Assembly (NCBI RefSeq): GCF_039839275.1
Contig: NZ_JBDOQP010000007.1
Coordinates: 186,001-250,000 of the forward strand
Source: Aerobium sp039839275
GTDB lineage: Bacteria > Pseudomonadota > Alphaproteobacteria > Rhizobiales > Rhizobiaceae
Direction of reading: 5' to 3'
DNA: 64,000 nt
Both the position numbers and the translations under genes were made by a program. Below, in pieces: positions 39,616 to 46,735 of the stretch. Numbering within the stretch: position 1 is the first letter of the stretch; each line of letters starts with the position of its first letter. Below the pieces are notes generated by a model. It was given only the letters and a program-made list of their open reading frames with translations. It was not told the DNA's origin and did no database searches.

Positions 39616-40719
39616 TCAGGCTTTCAAAAATTCGGAGAGGGCGGCCACCACACCGCGATTGGCGTCTTCGGTGCCGATCGTCATGCGCAGGGCATTGGGG
39701 AAGCCATAGGCAGCGACGCGGCGCAGCAGATAGCCGCGCGCGGAAAGATATTCGTCCGCCGCCACGGCCGAGTGCCGGGCCTCGCCCGGGAAATGCACAA
39801 GGATGAAATTGCCGACGCTCGGCGTGACGCGAAGCCCCAGCTTCTCAAGTTCCTCGGTGGTCCAGCGGAGCCATTTCTCGTTATGGCTGACCGAGCGCTC
39901 CACATGGTCGCGATCGAGCATCGCGGCAATGCCGGCCTCGATGGCGACGGCATTGACGTTGAACGGGTCACGCACGCGTTCCAGCGCATCGACGATATGC
40001 GATGGGGCATAGATCCAGCCGATCCGCGCGCCACCAAGGCCGTGCACCTTGGAAAAGGTTCGCGTCATCACGACGTTGTGGCTCGCCGCGACGAGTTCGA
40101 CGCCGGCCTCGTAATCGTTGCGGCGAACGAACTCCGCATAGGCTGCGTCGAGAATCAGCAGCACATTTCCGGGGAGGCCGCGATGCAGCCGACGGACTTC
40201 CTCAAACGGCAGGTAGGTGCCGGTCGGATTGTTGGGGTTGGCCAGGAAGACGATGCGGGTCTTCGGCGTGACCGCGGCGAGGATTGCGTCGACGTCGGTA
40301 CGCTCGCCGGTTTCGCTCGCCACCACCGGCGTGGCGCCTGCGGCGCGCAGGTAGATCGGATAGGCGAGAAAACCGTACTCGCTGTAGATGCCCTCGTCGC
40401 CGCGTCCGACATAGGTGCGGGTAAGCAGCGCGATGGCTTCGTCCGACCCGTTGAAGACCATGATGTTGGAGTGGTTGAGGCCGTGCGTTGCGCCGATCGT
40501 TTCGCGCAGGCGGGTTGCCGCACCATCGGGATAGAGCGCCAGCTTCGCCGCCACCGCCTGCGCAGCCTCGATGGCGCGTGGCGAGGGGCCGAGCGGGTTC
40601 TCGTTGGCTGACAGCTTGTAGACCTTCTCGACGCCTGCCGGTGCATGGCCCTTGCCAGGCACGTAGGCATCGATGTTCATCACGCCGGGAAGAGGCTGCG
40701 GGCGAAGCTCGGTGGTCAT
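39616..40719 (-). CDS. hisC: histidinol-phosphate aminotransferase
   Basis: A 367-residue PLP-dependent fold-type I enzyme. It has SANENPLGPSPRAIEA at the N-terminus, FLANPNNPTGTYLPFEEVR for cofactor and carboxylate contact, LILDAAYAEF with the pyridine-N Asp, and TRTFSKVHGLGGARIGW with the Schiff-base Lys. It may also transaminate aromatic keto acids, which fits its coupling to the tyrosine-branch dehydrogenase downstream. It is divergent from the SAM-II riboswitch and metA. Confidence 0.94.
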   Translation of the reverse strand: MTTELRPQPLPGVMNIDAYVPGKGHAPAGVEKVYKLSANENPLGPSPRAIEAAQAVAAKLALYPDGAATRLRETIGATHGLNHSNIMVFNGSDEAIALLTRTYVGRGDEGIYSEYGFLAYPIYLRAAGATPVVASETGERTDVDAILAAVTPKTRIVFLANPNNPTGTYLPFEEVRRLHRGLPGNVLLILDAAYAEFVRRNDYEAGVELVAASHNVVMTRTFSKVHGLGGARIGWIYAPSHIVDALERVRDPFNVNAVAIEAGIAAMLDRDHVERSVSHNEKWLRWTTEELEKLGLRVTPSVGNFILVHFPGEARHSAVAADEYLSARGYLLRRVAAYGFPNALRMTIGTEDANRGVVAALSEFLKA

Positions 40720-40807
40720 GGGCTGCGTTCCTGCTTGAGAGGCCGCCTGCCTCTAGCAAGCTTTGCCGTTGACGCAAAGACCGCCGCGGCCTAAAAGCTG
40801 CCAATAC

Positions 40808-40861
40808 TCGTGGTGATTTGCCGGTCGGCTTGCAGCCACGTTAAACAACTTGCTAAAGGGC
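40808..40861 (+). promoter_or_regulatory. SAM-II riboswitch aptamer upstream of metA
   Basis: The conserved SAM-II (metA) blocks occur in order: CGTGGTGATTTG at 40809-40820, GGCTTGCAGCCACG at 40827-40840 closing the P1 stem, TTAAACAA, and GCTAAAGGG at the 3' pseudoknot strand. This agrees nearly base for base with the alphaproteobacterial consensus. It senses S-adenosylmethionine and lowers methionine synthesis when it is plentiful. Confidence 0.95.
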
Positions 40862-40883
40862 CGTTTGCAACAAGTCCGTTGGG

Positions 40884-40917
40884 ACCGGCCGCGATTTCGC
40901 CGCCGGTTTTTTGTTTT
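40884..40917 (+). terminator. intrinsic terminator-like hairpin between SAM-II aptamer and metA
   Basis: ACCGGC and GCCGGT form the outer stem, with GCGA-TTT-CGC inside, followed by TTTTTTGTTTT. The T run leads straight into the GGAGGG ribosome-binding site of metA. It could attenuate transcription according to the aptamer state. Confidence 0.7.
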
Positions 40918-40929
40918 GGAGGGTTTGCA

Positions 40930-41859
40930 ATGCCGATCAAGATTCCCGACCAGCTTCCCGCGCGTGACGTTCTCGTGCGCGAGGGCGTGCCCGTGATGGA
41001 CGAGCAGACGGCGCTGCGGCAGGACATCCGGCCGTTGCAGATCGGGCTCCTGAACCTGATGCCCAACAAGATCCGTACCGAGGCCCAGATCGCCCGCCTG
41101 ATCGGGTCCTCGCCGCTGCAGGTGGAACTGACACTGGTGCGCATCGGCAACCACAAGGCCAAGAACACGCCCGAGGAGCATCTGATAACCTTCTACCAGA
41201 CGTGGGAGGAAGTCCGGTCGCGCAAGTTCGACGGCTTCATCATCACCGGCGCGCCGATCGAGCTGCTGCCGTTCGAGACGGTCGGCTATTGGGACGAGCT
41301 GACGCAGATTCTCGACTGGACCAGAACCAACGTGCACTCGTCCTTCTTCATCTGCTGGGGTGCAATGGCTGCCGCCTGGCACTTCCACCAGATCCCGAAA
41401 TATACGCTGGAGAAGAAGGCCTTCGGTGTCTACCGGCATCGCAACAATGCACCGACCTCCCCCTTCCTGACCGGCTTCTCGGACGATTTCGCCATTCCGG
41501 TATCGCGCTGGACCGAGGTTCGGGCGGCCGACATTTCGGCCGACAGCGGGCTCGAATTGCTGATGGATTCGAGCGTCACCGGACCGTGCATGATGTCGGA
41601 GAAGACCGGCAACCGGCTCTACATGTTCAACCACATCGAATATGATTCTACCTCGCTGAAGGAAGAATACGATCGCGACGTGGCCGCCGGTACGCCGATC
41701 GAGATCCCGCACGAGTATTACCCGAATGACGATCCAAGTCGTCCGCCGCTCAATCGCTGGCGCTCGCATGCACATCTGTTGTTCGGCAACTGGCTGAACC
41801 AAGTCTACCAGACGACCGTCTATGACCTCGACCAGATCGGCGGGACCAACGCCGACTAG
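40930..41859 (+). CDS. metAA: homoserine O-acetyltransferase (MetA family)
   Basis: A 309-residue MetA-fold enzyme that acylates homoserine as the first step to methionine. The catalytic Cys142 is in FFICWGAMAAAWHF, and the later His-Glu pair is in FNHIEYDS. Position 111 is Glu (GAPIELLPF). In this family Glu111 marks acetyl-CoA use, whereas Gly at this place in the E. coli enzyme marks succinyl-CoA. Expression should be under the SAM-II element. The stop shares the CTAG tetramer with the convergent deformylase-like gene. Confidence 0.94.
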   Translation: MPIKIPDQLPARDVLVREGVPVMDEQTALRQDIRPLQIGLLNLMPNKIRTEAQIARLIGSSPLQVELTLVRIGNHKAKNTPEEHLITFYQTWEEVRSRKFDGFIITGAPIELLPFETVGYWDELTQILDWTRTNVHSSFFICWGAMAAAWHFHQIPKYTLEKKAFGVYRHRNNAPTSPFLTGFSDDFAIPVSRWTEVRAADISADSGLELLMDSSVTGPCMMSEKTGNRLYMFNHIEYDSTSLKEEYDRDVAAGTPIEIPHEYYPNDDPSRPPLNRWRSHAHLLFGNWLNQVYQTTVYDLDQIGGTNAD

Positions 41860-42353
41860 GCGCGCTGCATCTTCTCCCAGCGCCTGATCGCGCGCTCGCG
41901 TTTGAGCCGCGACAGGCGCTGGAGCCAGAAGATGCCATCGAGCTGGTCGACCTCGTGCTGGATGCATGTTGCGAGAAAGCCGGTGGCGTCGTCCTCCCGC
42001 ATTTCGCCTTCCAGCGTCTGGTACCGAAACCGGATCCGGGCAGGGCGTTCTATGTCCTCGGTCACTCCTGGCATCGATACGCTGCCTTCGGTGTATCGAT
42101 GCATGTCGGCGGAAGCGCTCAGAATGACGGGGTTGACGTAGATCCTTGCGCCATCATCGCGCGAAAGTTCGATGACGGTGACGCGCTGCAGGATGCCGAT
42201 ATGGGGTCCGGTGATGCCGACGCCGGGTGCGGCACGCATCGTGTCGAGCAAGTCGTCGGCAAGGCTGCGGAGTGACGCGTCAAACGCCGCTACCGGTTCG
42301 CATGGCGTGCGTAGCGCGGGATCGGGAAAGCGAACGATCGCGCGGACTGTCAT
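41856..42353 (-). CDS. peptide deformylase-like protein lacking canonical catalytic residues
   Basis: A 165-residue protein with the deformylase fold pattern but altered motifs. Motif I reads GVGITGPHIG (44-53) instead of GxGxAAxQ. Motif II reads EGSVS (89-93) with Ser in place of the metal-ligand Cys. Motif III reads QHEVDQ (132-137) with Gln in place of the second metal-ligand His. Proteins called 'peptide deformylase-like' with such changes are known in rhizobia and Brucella beside normal Def enzymes. It may have lost deformylase activity. The start at 42353 is preferred over an ATG four codons earlier. Confidence 0.88.
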   Translation of the reverse strand: MTVRAIVRFPDPALRTPCEPVAAFDASLRSLADDLLDTMRAAPGVGITGPHIGILQRVTVIELSRDDGARIYVNPVILSASADMHRYTEGSVSMPGVTEDIERPARIRFRYQTLEGEMREDDATGFLATCIQHEVDQLDGIFWLQRLSRLKRERAIRRWEKMQRA

Positions 42354-42357
42354 GCCG

Positions 42358-43113
42358 TCAGGCATCTTTCGCTGGGCGGCGCATCGCGCGGGTTGCACCC
42401 TGCGGCGCGAGCACCGGCACGAAGACGCGTCGCGATGAACGCGCGGCAACGGGCAGGCCCTGGTAGACGCGCTTTTGCGCCTCGACGATGATCACGCCCG
42501 CAAAGATCGGCCACAGCCGTCTGCCGGCGCGCTCCAGAAGCGTGTGGAGCCGCATCATCCATCGCCGTTTCGATGGCGGGAAATGCAGGGCGTCCGACCA
42601 TGCGCCGGGCGTGAAATTGGTATCGCGAAGCAGGTTGTTGAGCTGCGTGCGCGAGAATGGTCGCCCGGTACCGAAGGGCGTGTGTTCAAAGCGGGCCCAG
42701 ACACCCCTGCGGTTCGGCACGACGATGACGAGACGTCCCCCCGGCGCCAGCACGCGCCAGATTTCCATCAGCGTCTCGCGCGGGTTCTCGGCATGCTCGA
42801 GCGCGTGGACGAGCAGCATGCGGTCTATCGCCGAATCGAAGAGCGGCAATTCCTCCTCGAACACGAGCGCGGTTGTTGAGGGCCTGCCGGCGGGCCAACT
42901 CACCGCGCCCTGCGTCGCGGGCATGAAGGCGAAGACACGATCTGCATCGATGCCGAATCGCTCGAGCCAGGGTAGCGTATAACCCAGCCCGACCAGCCGC
43001 TCGTTGGGCAATTTTGCCCAGATCGACGAGATCGCCATCGTGATCGAGCGCTCGGCCAATCGGCCAAGCGTCGAGGAATAGAATGCGCGAAGGTCGACGA
43101 TGTCCGAAAGCAT
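42358..43113 (-). CDS. class I SAM-dependent methyltransferase
   Basis: A 251-residue methyltransferase-fold protein. The post-I and motif IV/V regions are clear (LPLFDSAIDRMLLVHALEHA, ENPRETLMEIWRVLAPGGRL, VIVVPNRRGVWARFEHTPFG). The N-terminal glycine loop is degenerate (GLGYTLPWLERFG). Its stop overlaps the deformylase-like gene start, and it is divergent from gloB, an arrangement I recall from relatives. The substrate is unknown. The ATG at 43113 gives the start MLSDIVDLRAFY; an ATG seven codons earlier is possible. Confidence 0.85.
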   Translation of the reverse strand: MLSDIVDLRAFYSSTLGRLAERSITMAISSIWAKLPNERLVGLGYTLPWLERFGIDADRVFAFMPATQGAVSWPAGRPSTTALVFEEELPLFDSAIDRMLLVHALEHAENPRETLMEIWRVLAPGGRLVIVVPNRRGVWARFEHTPFGTGRPFSRTQLNNLLRDTNFTPGAWSDALHFPPSKRRWMMRLHTLLERAGRRLWPIFAGVIIVEAQKRVYQGLPVAARSSRRVFVPVLAPQGATRAMRRPAKDA

Positions 43114-43219
43114 GGTCACACCGTAGCGATCCATCCCTGCCACATCAAGAAAGTGTCCTGGATGGTTTCCTCCGGTGACAGGCATGCACTATCCTGTGCA
43201 GCAACCAAGGAGGTACGTC

Positions 43220-43987
43220 ATGGCGGTCGAGATCGAGCAATTCATGTGCCGGAGCGACAATTTCGGGATTCTGATGCGCGATTCGCAGAGCGGTGAAACG
43301 GCGCTGATCGATGCGCCGGAGGAGCGAGCCATTCTCGACGCCGTGGAACGCACCGGTTGGACACCGACCGTGCTCTATGTCACGCATCATCATCCGGATC
43401 ATGTCGAGGCAAACCTAGCCCTGAAGCAGCGTTTCGGGCTGAAGATCGTCGGACCCAAGGCGGAGGCCGCCAAGATTCCTGGCATAGACGAGACGGTGGC
43501 TGGAGGCGACGTCTTGCGTTTCGGTGGCGAGGAGATCGGGGTGATCGAAACGCCGGGGCATACTGCGGGCCATGTCTCCTACTACATGCCGAAGTCGGGC
43601 GTGGCCTTCACTGCCGATACCCTGTTTGCGCTCGGATGCGGCCGGCTCTTCGAAGGCACGCCCGCCACGATGTTCGCTTCGCTGAAGAAACTCGCGGCGC
43701 TGCCGGCCGAGACGATCGTCTATTGCGGACACGAATATACGCTGACCAATGCGCGGTTCGCGCTGACGGTCGACCCGACCAACTCGGCCCTCAAGTCGCG
43801 TGTCCGCGAGATCGAGGCTTTGCGCGCAGACGACAAGCCGACATTGCCGACCACGATCGCGCAGGAACTGGCGACGAACCCGTTCATGCGCGCACACGAC
43901 CCGGCGATCCGCAGGAACCTCGGCATGGAAACAGCCTCTGACGAGGCGGTATTCGCCGAAATCCGCAAGCGCAAGGATGTCGCCTGA
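43220..43987 (+). CDS. gloB: hydroxyacylglutathione hydrolase (glyoxalase II)
   Basis: A 255-residue metallo-beta-lactamase-fold enzyme that hydrolyses S-lactoylglutathione in methylglyoxal removal. The binuclear metal motif THHHPDHVEAN, ligand His in TPGHTAGHVSYY, the bridging Asp in FTADTLFALGCGRLFEGTP and YCGHEYT are all present. A C-terminal helical domain with KSRVREIEALRADDKPTLPT binds glutathione. A strong AAGGAGG site precedes the ATG. Confidence 0.95.
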   Translation: MAVEIEQFMCRSDNFGILMRDSQSGETALIDAPEERAILDAVERTGWTPTVLYVTHHHPDHVEANLALKQRFGLKIVGPKAEAAKIPGIDETVAGGDVLRFGGEEIGVIETPGHTAGHVSYYMPKSGVAFTADTLFALGCGRLFEGTPATMFASLKKLAALPAETIVYCGHEYTLTNARFALTVDPTNSALKSRVREIEALRADDKPTLPTTIAQELATNPFMRAHDPAIRRNLGMETASDEAVFAEIRKRKDVA

Positions 43988-44002
43988 GCCAGTCGCTGCT
44001 GG

Positions 44003-44668
44003 TCACAGAATGAAGCCGAGCGCGATCGATAGCTGAGCCAGATAATAGATCACCCATACCGCCGGTCCCGTCCAGGCGCGATGCGTCGAATCTGGCAGGA
44101 CGAGAAATCGTTCCGCCGCCAGAATGGCATCGGACGCCAGGAAGAGCGCGGCGCCGACCATCACAAGCGGTGCGGAAACCGTCGCAGCCGCCAGCATCAT
44201 GGCCAGAATAGCCGTAACGTAGGCCGTGACGGGCAGCCGCAGGGACGAGCCGACGGCAGGAAGAAGGCGCACTGTCAGCGGGATCGCGGCTGCGACGGCA
44301 ATCAGCGGCAGGCCGACCCGCCAGGGTTGGGCCATCAGGATTTCGACGCCGCCGCCGGCGAGCAAGAACAACGTTACATAGACAATGTGGGCGGCAAGGA
44401 AACTCGCGAGACCGGCAAGAAACGCACGGTCGTCTTCCTGTGCGAGGAATGCGTCGCCTATTGCACTGAGAACCAGTGCTGCGACGAGAAGGAATGGGCC
44501 GCCCTCGATGGCCACCAGAAGGGCAAGCAGGCCAATGGAGCCGGCCTTCATTGCGGTGCGCCGCCACGAAGGTGCGCGGGCCTGCATCAGTAGGTAGAAG
44601 AATGCGGCAACCGCAGAGAAGAGCAGCGTGCCGTTGGAAAGCGATTCGATCCCGCCGGGAAAAGGCAT
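44003..44668 (-). CDS. YhhN/TMEM86-family (lysoplasmalogenase-like) membrane protein
   Basis: A 221-residue protein with about eight hydrophobic segments. The family pattern KAGSIGLLALLVAI near the N-terminus, LSAIGDAFLAQEDDRAFLAG and HIVYVTLFL in the middle, and FLASDAILAAERF later are as in YhhN proteins. These include lysoplasmalogenases, though bacterial substrates are uncertain. GGAGGG lies six bases before the ATG at 44668. Confidence 0.88.
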   Translation of the reverse strand: MPFPGGIESLSNGTLLFSAVAAFFYLLMQARAPSWRRTAMKAGSIGLLALLVAIEGGPFLLVAALVLSAIGDAFLAQEDDRAFLAGLASFLAAHIVYVTLFLLAGGGVEILMAQPWRVGLPLIAVAAAIPLTVRLLPAVGSSLRLPVTAYVTAILAMMLAAATVSAPLVMVGAALFLASDAILAAERFLVLPDSTHRAWTGPAVWVIYYLAQLSIALGFIL

Positions 44669-44712
44669 CAATGGCCCTCCAATGGAGGCCGAGGGTTACC
44701 GCGAGGCTGCGA

Positions 44713-45483
44713 TCAGCGCAAGGCGATGCGGCTCGCGGTGACGCGGACGGTGCCGACCTGCGTTCCTATGGAGGCGTCGACCGGCGTGTAGAAGCCGGTT
44801 TCGCCGAGCTTGGCGAAGGAAATCGTGATGCGGCTGCGATTCCTGAGGAACTCGATCTGGCGGCGGCCCTGCCGGTAACCCGCCACGGGCACGAAGCGCG
44901 CCTGGCACGTTACGCCTTCCCCGTCGAAGCCGGGCAGTGCGCCGATCGACATGTGGGTGAGTTCAAGGTCGGCGCGCAACTCGCCATCGAAGAAGCGTAT
45001 GGTGCGGTTGCAGACTTCGTTTGCGTCCGATGTGCGGATGAGGGTCGAGGTTATCGGATCGAGGGTCGCGTGCAGCGCATCGGCGGTCAGCGGCACCCAC
45101 GGCGAACGGCGCTTCGGCTCCGGCCTGTTGACCACGCTTTCGACGCCGGCGCCGCCGAAGCGGATCGTCGTGTGACCCTGCTTGCCGTCGGAAACGTAGT
45201 CGAGCACGTAGGAGCTTGGTTGCGCGCCATCCTTGCCGATCGCGCCTTCCACCTGCGTGGTTCCCTTGGTGTCGTCGAATATGCGGCCCACTCCGGTGCT
45301 CGCCACGGTTCCGGCGATGGTGAAGCGGTCCTCAAGGAACGTGCTGTCGAAACTCGCCCGCGCGATCGGAAGACCGAGCAAGGTGACCGAATATTCCGCC
45401 CGGAAGGATTGTTCGCTGGCGTGAAGGGGCGCGGCCGACGAAAGCGCGGCGAGAGCAACGAGGAAAGCAGTCGGGCCTTGCAT
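44713..45483 (-). CDS. exported DUF3108 domain protein
   Basis: A 256-residue protein with a signal peptide (MQGPTAFLVALAALSSAAPL, cut after HASEQ). The following beta-rich domain of the DUF3108 type reads FRAEYSVTLLGLPIARASFD, STGVGRIFDDTKG, YVLDYVSDGKQGHTTIRFGG. Proteins of this family are thought to act at the outer membrane or in lipid/LPS-linked processes. GTGGAG precedes the chosen ATG; a GTG four codons upstream is an alternative. Confidence 0.85.
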   Translation of the reverse strand: MQGPTAFLVALAALSSAAPLHASEQSFRAEYSVTLLGLPIARASFDSTFLEDRFTIAGTVASTGVGRIFDDTKGTTQVEGAIGKDGAQPSSYVLDYVSDGKQGHTTIRFGGAGVESVVNRPEPKRRSPWVPLTADALHATLDPITSTLIRTSDANEVCNRTIRFFDGELRADLELTHMSIGALPGFDGEGVTCQARFVPVAGYRQGRRQIEFLRNRSRITISFAKLGETGFYTPVDASIGTQVGTVRVTASRIALR

Positions 45484-45578
45484 GCTTGACTCCACTTGCA
45501 GAGCGTCCCTCGCACCGCTTTGGCAGCAAGGACGGCTTGCCAGAGGATTTCGGCGATTGTAAGGGTGACGCCTCGGAC

Positions 45579-45614
45579 GTGCCGGTCATCGCCAAGCTTG
45601 CGCTTGACCGGCAC
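45579..45614. promoter_or_regulatory. long inverted repeat overlapping the rpmB promoter
   Basis: Ten-base perfect arms GTGCCGGTCA and TGACCGGCAC separated by 16 bases. The right arm covers the -35 hexamer of the predicted rpmB promoter. Such a position suits an operator, though the repeat could also be chance in GC-rich DNA. Confidence 0.35.
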
Positions 45615-45632
45615 GCCAAATGCCACTATGGA
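45604..45632 (+). promoter_or_regulatory. sigma-70-type promoter of rpmB
   Basis: TTGACC, 17 bases, TATGGA. It is about 100 bp upstream of the rpmB ATG and is the best housekeeping promoter seen in the 250-bp gap between the DUF3108 gene and rpmB. Confidence 0.6.
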
Positions 45633-45733
45633 ACGGCAACTTTTTCCAAGAGGCCGCCTGACACTGCCCGCGCGCCGTTTATTCATGGTGCGGCAGTCCT
45701 GTTTGGCCTGGTAACGAAACGAAGGTGCAAGAC

Positions 45734-46030
45734 ATGTCCCGTGCGTGTGAACTGACCGGCAAGGCCGTGATGACCGGCAACAATGTGAGCCACGCCAACA
45801 ACAAGACCCGTCGGCGCTTCCTGCCGAACCTCTGCGACGTGACGTTGCAGTCGGAAGCGCTGGGGCAGAATGTGCGTCTGCGCATTTCCGCCAACGCGTT
45901 GCGTTCGGTCGAGCACCGTGGTGGCTTGGACGCCTTCCTGATCAAGGCTGGCGTCTCCGATCTGTCGCAGCGCGCGCGCCTGCTCAAGAAGCAGATCGCC
46001 AAGAAGCTCGCCGAGCAGACTGCGGCCTGA
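45734..46030 (+). CDS. rpmB: 50S ribosomal protein L28
   Basis: A 98-residue basic protein. It starts MSRACELTGKAVMTGNNVSH, followed by NNKTRRRFLPNLCDVTL and LRISANALRSVEHRGGLDAF, the standard L28 pattern with the longer C-terminus seen in Alphaproteobacteria (about 97 residues). It is part of the large ribosomal subunit near the L1 stalk. GAAGGTG lies eight bases upstream of the ATG. Confidence 0.97.
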   Translation: MSRACELTGKAVMTGNNVSHANNKTRRRFLPNLCDVTLQSEALGQNVRLRISANALRSVEHRGGLDAFLIKAGVSDLSQRARLLKKQIAKKLAEQTAA

Positions 46031-46055
46031 TCCGCAAGCATTCGCTTTCCGATAG

Positions 46056-46076
46056 CGGCGGGCGTTTCGTCCGCCG
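46056..46076 (+). other. GC-rich hairpin downstream of rpmB
   Basis: CGGCGG and CCGCCG arms around nine bases, 25 bp after the rpmB stop and just before the possible preQ1-like leader. No T run follows, so it may stabilise the rpmB mRNA or act in a riboswitch switch. Confidence 0.45.
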
Positions 46077-46077
46077 A

Positions 46078-46106
46078 CTGGTTCCATTACCCAGGTTAAA
46101 AAAATG
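46078..46106 (+). promoter_or_regulatory. possible preQ1-I-like riboswitch overlapping the start codon
   Basis: The order is CTGG (P1), TTC, CAT, TAC, CCAG (P1'), then GTTAAAAAA and the ATG start. It follows the preQ1-I layout of a small hairpin plus an A-rich tail that folds back. Loop CAT could pair with the start codon ATG as the P2 pseudoknot. The loop (9 nt) is about three bases shorter than in characterised preQ1-I RNAs, so the match is incomplete. The downstream gene encodes a queuosine-precursor transporter, which supports the idea. Confidence 0.45.
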
Positions 46107-46724
46107 TCCCGTACCATTTCGATCTGGCCATTCGTGGCCGCAATGGCGGCTGTCGTTGTCGCCTCCAATTTCCTCGTCCAGTTTCCGTTCGGATATCTCG
46201 GCCTCCAGGATCTTCTGACCTGGGGCGCGTTCACCTATCCGCTCGCCTTCCTGGTCAACGATCTCACCAATCGCCGCTACGGCCCCGCCGCCGCCCGCAA
46301 GGTCGTGTATGTCGGCTTCGCCATCGCCGTGGTGCTGTCGATCTGGCTTGCCACGCCGCGCATCGCGATCGCCTCAGGCTCCGCCTTCCTCGTCGCGCAG
46401 CTTCTCGATGTTTCGATCTTCGACCGGATGCGTGAGCGGGCATGGTGGCAGGCACCACTGATATCGTCCGTCATCGGCGCCATCGTCGACACCGTAATCT
46501 TCTTTTCGCTGGCTTTCGCCGCCCGCTTTTCGGCGCTCGACACGGCGTTCGGCCTCGAGGACGGATCGCTCGGTTTTGCAGTGCCGTTCGTTTTCGGCGG
46601 TGAGGTGCCGCTCTGGCTGTCGCTCGCGCTCGGCGACTTCGCCGTGAAGATGTTGATATCGGTGGCGATGCTGGCGCCCTACGGCGTGCTTCTGAACATC
46701 GTGCGGCCGGTGCGCACCGCGTAA
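46104..46724 (+). CDS. queuosine precursor transporter (VUT/YhhQ family)
   Basis: A 206-residue inner-membrane protein with about six hydrophobic segments. Family marks are VASNFLVQFPFG, LTWGAFTYPLAFLVNDLTNRRYG, IASGSAFLVAQLLDVSIFDRM and SSVIGAIVDTVIFFSLAF. YhhQ-type proteins take up preQ0 or preQ1 for tRNA queuosine modification. There is no ordinary ribosome-binding site: the ATG follows GTTAAAAAA, which suits a structured leader. It lies 74 bp downstream of rpmB. Confidence 0.88.
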   Translation: MSRTISIWPFVAAMAAVVVASNFLVQFPFGYLGLQDLLTWGAFTYPLAFLVNDLTNRRYGPAAARKVVYVGFAIAVVLSIWLATPRIAIASGSAFLVAQLLDVSIFDRMRERAWWQAPLISSVIGAIVDTVIFFSLAFAARFSALDTAFGLEDGSLGFAVPFVFGGEVPLWLSLALGDFAVKMLISVAMLAPYGVLLNIVRPVRTA

Positions 46725-46735
46725 GGCAAGCGCGC

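Noticed and set aside
40753..41967. 404-codon minus-strand frame across metA and the SAM-II element
   Set aside because: It would run through the riboswitch and the metA gene; no motif seen.
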